Origin: Leeuwenhoekiella palythoae
GTDB lineage: Bacteria > Bacteroidota > Bacteroidia > Flavobacteriales > Flavobacteriaceae
Assembly: GCF_900130045.1 (NCBI RefSeq)
Contig: NZ_FQXT01000006.1
Location: 226,619 to 290,618 of the forward strand
Reading direction: 5' to 3'
DNA length: 64,000 bases
The position numbers and the translations under genes are program-made. The notes under the pieces were generated by a model. That model worked only from the letters and a program-made list of their open reading frames with translations. It did no database searches and was not told the DNA's origin. Within the stretch, counting starts at the first letter, position 1, and each line of letters starts with the position of its first letter. Shown here piece by piece: positions 10,801 to 17,760 of this stretch.

Positions 10801-11032
10801 CGTAGGTCATATTTTCGGTACCGTTTAAAGCTTCTTCAATAGGTAACAAAACTGATTTTGCTACGGTCTCGGCATTACCGCCTGGGTAATACACTGCAAC
10901 ACTCACACTAGGCGGTGCAATTTCCGGGAAACGTTCAACGGGTAGAGAAGTGATACTGGCGGCTCCCGCAAGTACCAATACTATCGTGATCACCAGCGTA
11001 AACACCGGCTTTTTTATAATCTTTTTAAACAT
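7847..11032 (-). CDS. RND efflux pump, inner-membrane transporter (HAE1/AcrB type)
   Basis: Proton-driven exporter of hydrophobic or amphiphilic compounds, 1061 residues, the usual size. It has the N-terminal TM1 (VFTLVITIVLVLAG), porter domains, and the TM4 proton-relay pair in GIVVDDAIVVMEAI. The second half repeats the fold and ends with the TM11-12 segment around SVSIGTAGGMVGGIVLGIF. A basic insertion after TM6 (KKKRNKKKRG and onward to about residue 530) lies in the cytoplasmic loop. It is the middle gene of the operon, 63 bp after the adaptor. The substrate is not predictable; multidrug, bile-acid-like or solvent export are possibilities. Confidence 0.95.
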   Translation of the reverse strand: MFKKIIKKPVFTLVITIVLVLAGAASITSLPVERFPEIAPPSVSVAVYYPGGNAETVAKSVLLPIEEALNGTENMTYANSTATNSGRGRVTIYFKPGTNPDQAAVDIQNRISVITEKIPPEVTEAGISVTKRMKGSIMTINIFSRDSTYDETFLNAYTRINIRRELKRVEGLAEASILRQRDYAMRIWLNPQKMASYNLTPREVYNQVKDQNFEAAPGKFGENSDELFEIVMKYDGRFSEIEEYENLVIKTNKDGAQLRLKDVARIEFGASNYTSENRLDGKPSVTIDIVQMNGANAKTIDERIREILEEQKKLFPEGIDYEITYSVRDQIDESMSQVMHTLVEAFILVFIVVFIFLQDFRATIITAISIPVSLLGTFFFLNIIGASMNVLSMLSLVLAIGIVVDDAIVVMEAIHEKMTHHGLSARKAVSAAMDEITGAIISITVVIAAVFLPVAFLSGPVGVFYQEFAYTIIFAVLISAINALTLTPVLTKIFFGKKKRNKKKRGMAKTVSELRQVRKVKVAKRKGLRKFDSGFDKFTGKYLNVVRWFLNHKWIGVGSLVLIIVATVLLSRITPSAFIPTEDDNFLIFSMKMPEGSSLHRTNAALRKADSILQRDPAVKGVNTVSGFNVVDNANSPSSGLGYVQLKHAAERGEIQEIQEVIKHLLSELDQIPETDFNMYPRPTIQGFGNFDGVQFMLQDRADGDLGEFGQIVNEFINTLSNQKEVDNAFTSFNPNFPQYRLKIDYEKAKALGVSVKDMMFTVQSYFGRVQPGDFNRFSRQYGVYMQADIPYRESPESFNSIFVKNDKGEMVPVNTIVRLEQAYGPEVVNRYNLYNAAKINVTPAKGYSTGDVMKKIEELTSEKLPASLSYEWTSMSLEEKNSGGDTIIVFIIIILLVYFILASQYESFLLPLAVMLSLPVGIFGVFAAINLAGLDNNIYVQIGIIMLIGLLAKNAILIVEFVAQKRRAGLSAFDAVLEASALRIRPIIMTSLAFTVGLVPLMFAEGSSAQGNHSVSIGTAGGMVGGIVLGIFVIPVMAYIFQMLHDKYNLERYGDKEIEE

Positions 11033-11095
11033 AGGTTAGTTGTTTCGGTATTAGACTTAATACGAAATAAAAACTCTTAATATGGGTCTGAAATG

Positions 11096-12241
11096 TTACA
11101 GACTGCTGGTAAGTTGACCTCTTTGAAGCGGTTTAACTTTGATGCCTGAAGCCAATTTATCTAAGCCCGAAACAACAATGCGATCTTTAGGAGATAAGCT
11201 TTTAGAGTCTACAATATAGTTGTCACCTGAGCGTCCTTTTGTAATGATCTCACGGCGTTGAGCAATATTGTTTTCATCAAGAATAAAGACGAATTTCTTA
11301 TCCTGAATAAAGGTAGTGGCACTCTGAGGAACAAGTATGGCACTTTGATAAATTTCTTCCATAAGAATTTTACCGGTGTTCCCTGATCGTAATAAAGTAT
11401 CCGGATTGTTGAATTTTGCTCTCAGTGTGATCGAACCTGTAGAACGGTCGATCTGACCTGAATTTGCATCAATTTTACCTCCGTGCTCATAGATTGAACC
11501 GTCGGCCAATACAAGCTTTACCTGATCGTTAACTTTGTTCTTTTTAGAAAGCGTATCATTTTTAGCACGCTCAAAATAAAGATAATCAGATTCACTCATA
11601 GAGAAATACACATAAATGTCATTTACGTTTGAAAGATTCGTCAAAGGCTCAGAATCTGTTTTCTTAACCACGTTACCAATAGATTTTGGGATACGTCCCA
11701 TAAATCCGTTTACCGGCGCTTTAATGGTTGTAAAATCAAGGTTTATACGCATATTGGCCGCCTGAGCTTGCGCTTGTTGCAATGAAGAAAGTGCTACCTG
11801 ATAATCTGCTTTTACAGATTTCATACGCACCTCAGAAATTACCTCATTATCAATTAATGGCTGTAAACGCTCGACATCACTTTGTGCTTTTTCAAGTTTA
11901 GCTTTCTCTAGGTTTACATTGGCCATTGCGTTTTTATAGTCTTCCATATACGGTTGACTGTTGATTTTAAAAAGAGGCTGTCCTTTTTCAACAAACTCCC
12001 CTTCATCAACATATATTTCTTCTAGAATTCCATCTACTTGAGGTCTGATCTCAACAGACTCAACACCTTCAATGGAGCCGATGTATTCAAAATTTTTAGC
12101 TGCGCTGGTTTCTTGTAAACTGATTACCGGAAGTGGCAATCCTTCATCTTCAACTTCTTCTTCACGACAAGAAGCAAAAATGGTAAGACAAAGCGCTAGG
12201 AGTACAGCAAACTTTGTATTAGGGTTATTCAAATAATTCAT
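11096..12241 (-). CDS. RND periplasmic adaptor (HlyD/AcrA family) lipoprotein
   Basis: The membrane-fusion protein linking the pump to the outer-membrane channel, 381 residues. The lipobox FASC places the acylated Cys at 25, as in AcrA. In order: a barrel-sandwich half (IEGVESVEIRPQVDGILEEIYVDEGEFVEKGQPLF), a helical hairpin (about 95-165, NVNLEKAKLEKAQSDVERL), the second lipoyl half (TIKAPVNGFMGRIP), a beta-barrel and the membrane-proximal domain ending KVKPLQRGQL. It is the first gene of the operon. No regulator is adjacent; a palindrome 140 bp upstream is the best regulatory candidate. Confidence 0.94.
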   Translation of the reverse strand: MNYLNNPNTKFAVLLALCLTIFASCREEEVEDEGLPLPVISLQETSAAKNFEYIGSIEGVESVEIRPQVDGILEEIYVDEGEFVEKGQPLFKINSQPYMEDYKNAMANVNLEKAKLEKAQSDVERLQPLIDNEVISEVRMKSVKADYQVALSSLQQAQAQAANMRINLDFTTIKAPVNGFMGRIPKSIGNVVKKTDSEPLTNLSNVNDIYVYFSMSESDYLYFERAKNDTLSKKNKVNDQVKLVLADGSIYEHGGKIDANSGQIDRSTGSITLRAKFNNPDTLLRSGNTGKILMEEIYQSAILVPQSATTFIQDKKFVFILDENNIAQRREIITKGRSGDNYIVDSKSLSPKDRIVVSGLDKLASGIKVKPLQRGQLTSSL

Positions 12242-12626
12242 TTTTCAATTTTTTAGGTTTCCGAATAGAATTATTCAAGAATAAGACCCAAACTGAAGAA
12301 TTGAATGATTTAATCTGTTTTGCTTGTAAAACAAGAGTTTACGGGGAAAGGCGTTCAAGCGCCGTGTGTGCTGTTGAGGGCAAAAGTGTGGACTTATTCT
12401 ACACTTTTGTAGAATTTTATAGAAGTCAACACTCTACTTAAGAAGAAGCATTGTTACAACGAAAACGTTATTGTTGTAGGGTTTATTGTTGGCGGAATTT
12501 ACATGCAGAGCAAAGGCTTGAATACTAGAAGTAGTTATTTGGCTTGAAGCAAAATATTTTGTGCGTTTATAAATTTTAAGATACTCAATTCTAGTATTTT
12601 ACTATATTTCGACCAAATTAAAAATT
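12242..12626. other. Divergent intergenic region upstream of the efflux operon
   Basis: A 385-bp gap between the adaptor gene (leftwards) and a lipoprotein gene (rightwards). It holds the long inverted repeat at 12381-12409 and a TATATTTC element at 12603-12610 that probably serves the rightward gene. The remaining AT-rich DNA shows no coding or RNA signal. Confidence 0.6.
12381..12409. promoter_or_regulatory. 29-bp inverted repeat, candidate repressor operator
   Basis: CAAAAGTGT (12381-12389) and ACACTTTTG (12401-12409) are perfect nine-base inverted arms around an 11-base centre. It lies 140 bp upstream of the efflux adaptor start. Size and symmetry suit a TetR- or MarR-type dimer. No U-tract follows, so a terminator is less likely. 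No regulator gene of these families is in the window. Confidence 0.5.
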
Positions 12627-13133
12627 ATGAAAACTACATCTAGAACATTACTTAGCTTTTTTACATTCTTACTGGTATTAGTAGGTTGTGAGAATACTCA
12701 AAAGAAAGAACTTGCCGCAAAGTTTGACAAGTTAGAAATGCAACACGACAGTCTTGAGCAGGTGCATGCCGAGTTCAAAACGGTGCATAGTGAAATGACT
12801 CAGAAACATCAGGAGTTCACGACAGCACTTGAAGAGATGGAATTACAAGATTCTACCATTCTTGAAGATGTTGCTAAACACGAGGCAATTTTGAAAAAAC
12901 ACGAGGCTACTATTGAGGGTCACGACGCAATGATTGCAGCACATGAAGAACTAAAAGCAGGTTTTGAAGAAAAATCTGAAGCTGAAATGGAAGCACAACT
13001 TGAAGAAATGATGGATAATCATCAGCAACTTATGAGTGAGCACGAAGAAATGGAAAGCGAACACAAAATGATGATGGATGAGCATCAGGCTATTCTGCCT
13101 AAAGTAGATACCACTACAACTGCAGAAATGTAA
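12627..13133 (+). CDS. Coiled-coil, His/Met/Glu-rich lipoprotein
   Basis: A 168-residue lipoprotein with lipobox LVGC (Cys21). The mature part is almost wholly alpha-helical with heptads of Leu/Met/His and very high Glu content. From about residue 50 a short pattern of His-x-x-Met/Glu recurs (MQHD, VHSEM, KHEA, EHEEM, EHKMMMDEHQ), giving many His and Met side chains on one face. No known domain is recognised. Metal binding, membrane spacing or simple structural coiled coil are all possible. It is monocistronic with its own promoter (TATATTTC) and terminator. Confidence 0.8.
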   Translation: MKTTSRTLLSFFTFLLVLVGCENTQKKELAAKFDKLEMQHDSLEQVHAEFKTVHSEMTQKHQEFTTALEEMELQDSTILEDVAKHEAILKKHEATIEGHDAMIAAHEELKAGFEEKSEAEMEAQLEEMMDNHQQLMSEHEEMESEHKMMMDEHQAILPKVDTTTTAEM

Positions 13134-13157
13134 AAGCTTGCGATAGCAATTGTAAAG

Positions 13158-13190
13158 ACCCGCCAAGAGTGCTCTTGGCGGGTTTTCTAT
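13158..13190 (+). terminator. Bidirectional terminator
   Basis: ACCCGCCAAG and CTTGGCGGGT form a 10-bp GC-rich stem (13158-13167 with 13174-13183) followed by a TTTTCTATTTTT tail. It separates the convergent coiled-coil lipoprotein gene and the TonB receptor gene. Confidence 0.9.
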
Positions 13191-13197
13191 TTTTAGG

Positions 13198-15366
13198 CTA
13201 TAACTTTAATTTAAAACCACCGTTGATCACAAAGCCATCAACGGGAGCGTAAATATCTCTGAAATTTGGATCATTCAGTGTACCGGTATAAATCGTATCA
13301 AAACGGGATTGCCGGGTATCTAAAAAGTTTTCAAAATTGAGGAATACTGAAAATTTCTCCCCGAGTTTCTTTTCGGTCATCACGCCTAAAATCCAATAGG
13401 ATTGACCGGTGGTGCCGTCATTCAACTTCTGCGGACTGTAATAATAGCCTTCTAGACCTATCCAGAAGTTGTCGTGTTTTTCATACATCAACACATTATT
13501 AAGACGATGCTGAGACACCAAAGGGTATTGCTCGCTTGCCCCATTGTAATGCTGATTGACATCGGCCAGCGTATAACCTACAAACAGTTTAAAATCTTTG
13601 TACTTCCAGCGCATATTTGCCTCGATGCCCTGACTGCAAATATGACCGCCCGGTTGAACAAATTCATATAGTGCTCCTGAGGTGCGGTTGAGAACCAGCG
13701 GATCGTCAATACGTGTGTAAAACAGAAGCACGTTAGTTGACAAATTCAGTTCATTGGTGATTGACCATTTGTAATTTCCGTCCAGGTTGAAGCCTATCGA
13801 GCGTTCAGCGTCAGTCTCATCGATATTAATGGGTTGCACACTTCTGAACTGTAAGCGCTCCACATCTTCAGTAAAAACCGTGGGCGTTTTATAACCCATA
13901 CCACCACCTATTCTAAAGGTGAGCAAATTAGTAGGTTCAAACATTAACGATAAACGCGGCAAAACAAACACCCCATAATCGCTCTGATAATCGGTGCGCA
14001 AGCCGGTTTCCAGCGTCCATTGTTCTCGAATATCCCAAATATTTTGTGCAAAAACTCCGGCGGTATAATTGGTAAAACTTAAGTCCTGTGCGGGATCACC
14101 TTGCTGTTGTTTAAAATTTTCGGTCCATAAGTTGGCACCGGCAACCCATTCAGTTTTGGTAAGGCTTGTTGCAATATTAATTTCAGAAAATGATGAGGTT
14201 TGCCTTCCGGCGAAAGTATAACTGGGAATATCAATTTCGCGTTCAAAAAAGCTGATACTGTTTTTTACCGTTAGCGCCGTGTTATCGCTTAACTGATGAC
14301 TTCCCAATATTTGTGTTGAAAGTCGGTCTGTTTTATTCCGCTCAAAATAACCGGTTTCACTATCGCCTTTTACATAATCCATCGCGCCACCCAAACGATC
14401 CTCGTTTACATAGTTAAAACCTACATTCAAATTGGTTTTCTCATTGAGATACAGATAAAACTTAGGATTCAACGTAAAGCGCTCAAATTTTGGAATAGCC
14501 GTCAGTCCGTTATCTGCGGGGTCGTAAGGTGTTCCCAGATTATAGGAAGCAAAAACCGTTGCTCCGGTCTGGCCGTATTTTTGGGAGTAAAACCCACTAA
14601 GGTCAAGACCTAGCGCAGAAGTTCCGTTCGCCATAAAACTCAATTCGGGTTCGTCTTCCGGAGTTTTAGAAATCAGATTGACGAGTCCGGCAATCGCACC
14701 GCCACCGTAAAGGGTAGACGAAGCTCCTTTTATCACTTCCACTTGCTTGAGGTCAAGCGGAGCGATCTGCATTAAACTTAACCCGCCGGAATATCCCGAA
14801 TAGAGTGGGAGTCCGTCCCGCAATAATTGCGTGTATTTGCCGTCTAATCCCTGAATACGAATGCTTGAATTGTAACTCGTCGCAGAGGTTTGCTGCGTTT
14901 GAATACCTGTACTTTCATTGAGCAACATCCGGATATCGCCCGGTTTCATATTGCCCTTTTCAGCGAGTTCCTCACCGGCAATAAATTCCAGACGTGTGGG
15001 AATATCTTGAAAGGTACGCGAACTACGGGTAGACTGGATCACGACTTCTTCCATTTGTTCTTCTGCGTGATGCAGGTAAAATGTCTGATTGTTTTCTTCT
15101 GCACTCAACGGAAAAGTTCTGGTGATGTTTTGGGTTTCAAAACCCACATAGCGCAGCTCAAGCAAATAGGTTCCGTTAGGAATATTCTCGATGCGCACGA
15201 GTCCTTCAGCATTAGAAATTGCGCCTTTATTTAATGTTTTGATACTTACCGAAACGCCGTAAAGCGGTTCTTGCGTTTCGGAATTTTTAAGGGTTGCCAC
15301 AAAGGTATTTTGGGCAAAAGCCGCACCGCAACACAGCAGCAACAGCCATAAATGAAGATGTTTCAT
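13198..15366 (-). CDS. TonB-dependent outer-membrane receptor
   Basis: Outer-membrane gated transporter of 722 residues. It has a signal peptide ending AFAQ (about 19), a carboxypeptidase-regulatory-like domain (about 20-100), a plug domain (about 110-235, with IRIQGLDGKYTQLLRDGLPL and VEVIKGASSTLYGGGAIAGLVNLISK), and a 22-strand barrel. It is the last gene of the minus-strand block that starts at the Zur-type promoter. Together with the Cys-rich small protein just upstream, a metal or metallophore substrate is the best guess. A vitamin or haem receptor cannot be excluded from the sequence alone. Confidence 0.9.
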   Translation of the reverse strand: MKHLHLWLLLLCCGAAFAQNTFVATLKNSETQEPLYGVSVSIKTLNKGAISNAEGLVRIENIPNGTYLLELRYVGFETQNITRTFPLSAEENNQTFYLHHAEEQMEEVVIQSTRSSRTFQDIPTRLEFIAGEELAEKGNMKPGDIRMLLNESTGIQTQQTSATSYNSSIRIQGLDGKYTQLLRDGLPLYSGYSGGLSLMQIAPLDLKQVEVIKGASSTLYGGGAIAGLVNLISKTPEDEPELSFMANGTSALGLDLSGFYSQKYGQTGATVFASYNLGTPYDPADNGLTAIPKFERFTLNPKFYLYLNEKTNLNVGFNYVNEDRLGGAMDYVKGDSETGYFERNKTDRLSTQILGSHQLSDNTALTVKNSISFFEREIDIPSYTFAGRQTSSFSEINIATSLTKTEWVAGANLWTENFKQQQGDPAQDLSFTNYTAGVFAQNIWDIREQWTLETGLRTDYQSDYGVFVLPRLSLMFEPTNLLTFRIGGGMGYKTPTVFTEDVERLQFRSVQPINIDETDAERSIGFNLDGNYKWSITNELNLSTNVLLFYTRIDDPLVLNRTSGALYEFVQPGGHICSQGIEANMRWKYKDFKLFVGYTLADVNQHYNGASEQYPLVSQHRLNNVLMYEKHDNFWIGLEGYYYSPQKLNDGTTGQSYWILGVMTEKKLGEKFSVFLNFENFLDTRQSRFDTIYTGTLNDPNFRDIYAPVDGFVINGGFKLKL

Positions 15367-15400
15367 TTAAAGAATTTAAGAGAATTAAAATGAGATTTCA

Positions 15401-15417
15401 TTTCGCTTAAAGCGAAA
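15401..15417. repeat. Short palindrome, intergenic copy
   Basis: TTTCGCT-TAA-AGCGAAA, a perfect 7-bp inverted repeat followed by an A run. It is identical to the copy inside the gene at 20531-21460 and close to the copy inside the oxidoreductase gene at 22014-22928. Here it lies in the 70-bp gap upstream of the TonB receptor gene. Confidence 0.7.
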
Positions 15418-15436
15418 AAAACAAAGTCAATTTTAA

Positions 15437-15739
15437 TCACGCCCGGGGAGGCCGAAAGGAAGAATCGTGAAATTCTCCAGCTCTTAAATAACTGATGGAA
15501 ACGATTTTTTGAGTAGGGATTTGTTCTTGCTGAAAGTCAAGATTTTCAAATTCTTGCACCGAAAACCCTGTACAAGTACCGCAGTTGAAAAAGGGAGAGC
15601 AAGGCTCATCACACGGACCATCTTCACAATCATCCTCATCGTCTTGATGATACTCAACGCCCGTAATATTCCCCACGCAGCAGGTAACCGTCGAAAGGGA
15701 AAAAGTAAGTAGCGCAAAAAGTATCACTAGGATTTTCAT
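15437..15739 (-). CDS. Small secreted Cys-rich protein (DUF6660-like)
   Basis: A 100-residue exported protein. The signal peptide is about 20 residues (MKILVILFALLTFSLSTVTC). The centre is acidic and Cys-rich: DDCEDGPCDEPCSPF, then CGTC. The C-terminus is SFRPPRA, and a similar RPP ending occurs in the small protein at 21653. It resembles small periplasmic proteins found next to TonB receptors in Bacteroidota; I recall the DUF6660 label but am not certain. The Cys/Asp cluster suggests metal binding. The start is the ATG at 15739, since the GTG just before it has no support. A TAnnTTTG element ends 5 bp upstream. Confidence 0.7.
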   Translation of the reverse strand: MKILVILFALLTFSLSTVTCCVGNITGVEYHQDDEDDCEDGPCDEPCSPFFNCGTCTGFSVQEFENLDFQQEQIPTQKIVSISYLRAGEFHDSSFRPPRA

Positions 15740-15744
15740 CACTT

Positions 15745-15752
15745 CAAAAGTA
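15745..15752 (-). promoter_or_regulatory. -7 promoter element before the Cys-rich gene
   Basis: TACTTTTG on the minus strand, a full TAnnTTTG match, ending five bases before the ATG at 15739. Transcription would start at or just before the ATG, so the message may be nearly leaderless. It could drive the Cys-rich gene and the TonB receptor separately from the upstream block. Confidence 0.55.
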
Positions 15753-15791
15753 AAACTTTTTGCGCCACTTCATCATTAGTTCAATGAATAT

Positions 15792-17204
15792 CTAAAACAC
15801 ATTTTCAACCTCTGCGGCTTTGAGCATTAAATAGTGTAGATCTGTATTTTTTACAAAAGGTTGCAAAAGTTCGCTACCCGGGCCATACATCGCGAGTTCA
15901 ACATAATCTGCTGAGTGCTGCATACTGATCCATCCTACGGAGTTGTAGCGTTTTTGAATATCTGCAAGCACGCCAAAAGGTAAATGCCGCGGATTGTACA
16001 AACCATCTTCAGCAACCAAATCATCATAATACCGCACAATAGTCTGCGCTTCTTCATCGGTGATACCTATTCCATTAGCATAGTTGATACGTTCTTTGAT
16101 TTGACTTAAGGTCGTATCCGGATTGAAACCATTTAAGATCCATTCGTTGGAATGTTTATAATTCTGTATAGAATCAAAATGGTCATTGGCATCCCCGCCA
16201 TAAATCACACCGGGATTGGCATTTCCGTGGTCGGTAGTGATGATCACGAGGGTTTCTTTATCCTTTTCGGCAAAATCTATTGCTGTCTTAATGGCTTCGT
16301 CAAAAGCGATCTGGTCAAAAATAAGACCGGCAATGTCGTTACCGTGTGCGGCCCAGTCCACTTTTCCACCTTCTACGAGTAAGGTAAATCCTTGTTTGTG
16401 GTCTTTCATCGCATCGATTGCCGTTTGGGTCATTTCTGCGAGAGATGGAGTTTCCTTTTTTAGCGTTTCCTCATTTTCACGGTCAATGGAATAGGGCAGG
16501 GCATCATTGCCAAAAACGCCAAGAATTGGTTTTCTGCGTTTAGCATTGAGCATTTCCTTACGGTTTTTAAAAACTTGATAGCCGGCATTTTCAAAAGCAG
16601 CGAATACATCTTTTTTATCTTTTCTCGCTTCCGCGGAAAAATACTTTTGAGCACCGCCCATCACCACATCAAACTGATGTTCCAGATACATTTCGGCAAT
16701 GTCTTCCATCGCATTTCGTGATTTAGAATTCACACAAAAACCAGCCGGGGTAGCGTGTGTCGCCGGCACCGTCGTCACGGTTCCCGCTTTTTTTCCTGCT
16801 TTTTTAAATTTTTGCCATAAGGGTAAATGCTGTTCTCCGTTTTGGCTCACGTTGAGTGCGCCATTGGGCACGCGCACACCGCCGCCCCAGGAAGAAGCTG
16901 CCGCCGCCGAATCTGTTACTATTGAACTCGCCGAAGCGGTATCCATCAGTGCGCGGGTCACTTTATTGTCGCTATACAATTGCATCCAGTTACTGCTTTT
17001 TCCGGTGTGTCTACGCAGGTGTAAATCGGCCATATTTAGCGTTCCGGTGCTCATCCCGTCACTCACCAGCATAATGATGTTTTTAGCCTTTTTGTTCTTG
17101 AAACTCAAGGCGTGCTCCGCAGCTTGTAGCGAGTCAAAAGGGGTAAGTAACGATGTACCTAGCGCTCCTAAAGTCGTATTTCTAAAAAAGTGTCTTCTGT
17201 TCAT
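15792..17204 (-). CDS. Alkaline phosphatase (PhoA family)
   Basis: Secreted phosphomonoesterase of 470 residues that releases phosphate from organic esters. The N-terminus MNRRHFFRNTTLGALG is a twin-arginine type signal. Family motifs follow in order: VSDGMS (metal Asp), the nucleophile serine in VTDSAAAASSWGGGV, VEGGKVDWAAHGND (metal ligands), TTDHGNANPG, and a C-terminal HSADYVELAMYGPG His. The family uses two Zn and one Mg. It lies 22 bp after the DUF3299-like gene in a block headed by a Zur-type promoter, which fits a Zn-dependent enzyme but is unusual for a phosphate-regulated one. Confidence 0.92.
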   Translation of the reverse strand: MNRRHFFRNTTLGALGTSLLTPFDSLQAAEHALSFKNKKAKNIIMLVSDGMSTGTLNMADLHLRRHTGKSSNWMQLYSDNKVTRALMDTASASSIVTDSAAAASSWGGGVRVPNGALNVSQNGEQHLPLWQKFKKAGKKAGTVTTVPATHATPAGFCVNSKSRNAMEDIAEMYLEHQFDVVMGGAQKYFSAEARKDKKDVFAAFENAGYQVFKNRKEMLNAKRRKPILGVFGNDALPYSIDRENEETLKKETPSLAEMTQTAIDAMKDHKQGFTLLVEGGKVDWAAHGNDIAGLIFDQIAFDEAIKTAIDFAEKDKETLVIITTDHGNANPGVIYGGDANDHFDSIQNYKHSNEWILNGFNPDTTLSQIKERINYANGIGITDEEAQTIVRYYDDLVAEDGLYNPRHLPFGVLADIQKRYNSVGWISMQHSADYVELAMYGPGSELLQPFVKNTDLHYLMLKAAEVENVF

Positions 17205-17226
17205 TTTTAATTGATTTTATAGGGGG

Positions 17227-17760
17227 TTATTTAGCACGTTTTACGGTGCAATCGGTTAAAATGTAATTGAAATGGTTGATGTCATCGGCGTTGAGGTTAA
17301 GTACGCCTGTAACTGTCACCACGTCATCAGTTCTATACTTTGATGGATTGTCAAACTGTAATTCTATGGCAGTCTCCGGGCCTGCAGCCCCACAGAAAAA
17401 ACAAGAAGCCATTGGTGATTTTGAGAGAATATAAATGTCGTTTTCCGGATCGATATTTAAGAAGAAGCCGGTAATGGTCACTTGTTTTCCTTCCATCGCT
17501 TTGAGTGAATCTTCAAAATGTGGATACAGAAAATATTCTCCATAAGTTTCAAAATATTTCTCTTCAAAGTTCACTTGGGCAAGATCCTGCCAGATGATGT
17601 TTTTTTGGCTATAGCCAAAGAATGAAACCAGAAGGAACAGGCCTAAACAAATTTTATTGGCGCCGCCAAAGGCTTTAATACTCCGAGGCTTGCCTCGAAA
17701 TTGAAAATTCGTTTTCAACCAATGCCTAACGGGATTGCTCTGAGGTTGTTTACTTTTCAT
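17227..17760 (-). CDS. Exported DUF3299-like protein with repeat-derived N-terminus
   Basis: A 177-residue exported protein. The mature part contains GKQVTITGFFLNID, then SPMASCFFCGAAGPETAIELQF with a CxxC motif, and VVTVTGVLNLN, which looks like a small OB-type barrel as in DUF3299 proteins that neighbour ABC-type permeases in zinc loci. Its ATG at 17760 overlaps the permease stop. Codons 3 to about 36 lie in repeat copy C, so the hydrophobic signal core (ICLGLFLLVSFFGYSQ) follows a long basic N-region. No other ATG precedes the core, so I keep this start. Confidence 0.75.
   Translation of the reverse strand: MKSKQPQSNPVRHWLKTNFQFRGKPRSIKAFGGANKICLGLFLLVSFFGYSQKNIIWQDLAQVNFEEKYFETYGEYFLYPHFEDSLKAMEGKQVTITGFFLNIDPENDIYILSKSPMASCFFCGAAGPETAIELQFDNPSKYRTDDVVTVTGVLNLNADDINHFNYILTDCTVKRAK
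17659..17755 (-). repeat. Dispersed ~100-bp element, copy C, inside a reading frame
   Basis: On the minus strand it begins with AAGTAAAC, whose TAA is the stop codon of the FtsX-like permease. It continues through AACGAATTTTCAATTTCG, a GAGGCAAGCCTC hairpin, and ends AAGCCTTTGGCGGCGCC. The whole element is open in the frame of the DUF3299-like gene and forms its first residues after MKSK. Confidence 0.85.

Noticed and set aside
12951..13166. Minus-strand ORF with many His/Phe opposite the coiled-coil lipoprotein
   Set aside because: It mirrors the Glu/Met/His codon pattern of the real gene and crosses the terminator; there is no promoter or family match.
16699..17214. 171-codon ORF opposite the alkaline phosphatase gene
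   Set aside because: It is antisense to a well-supported gene and its composition follows from GC-rich codons on the other strand; no domain or start signal.
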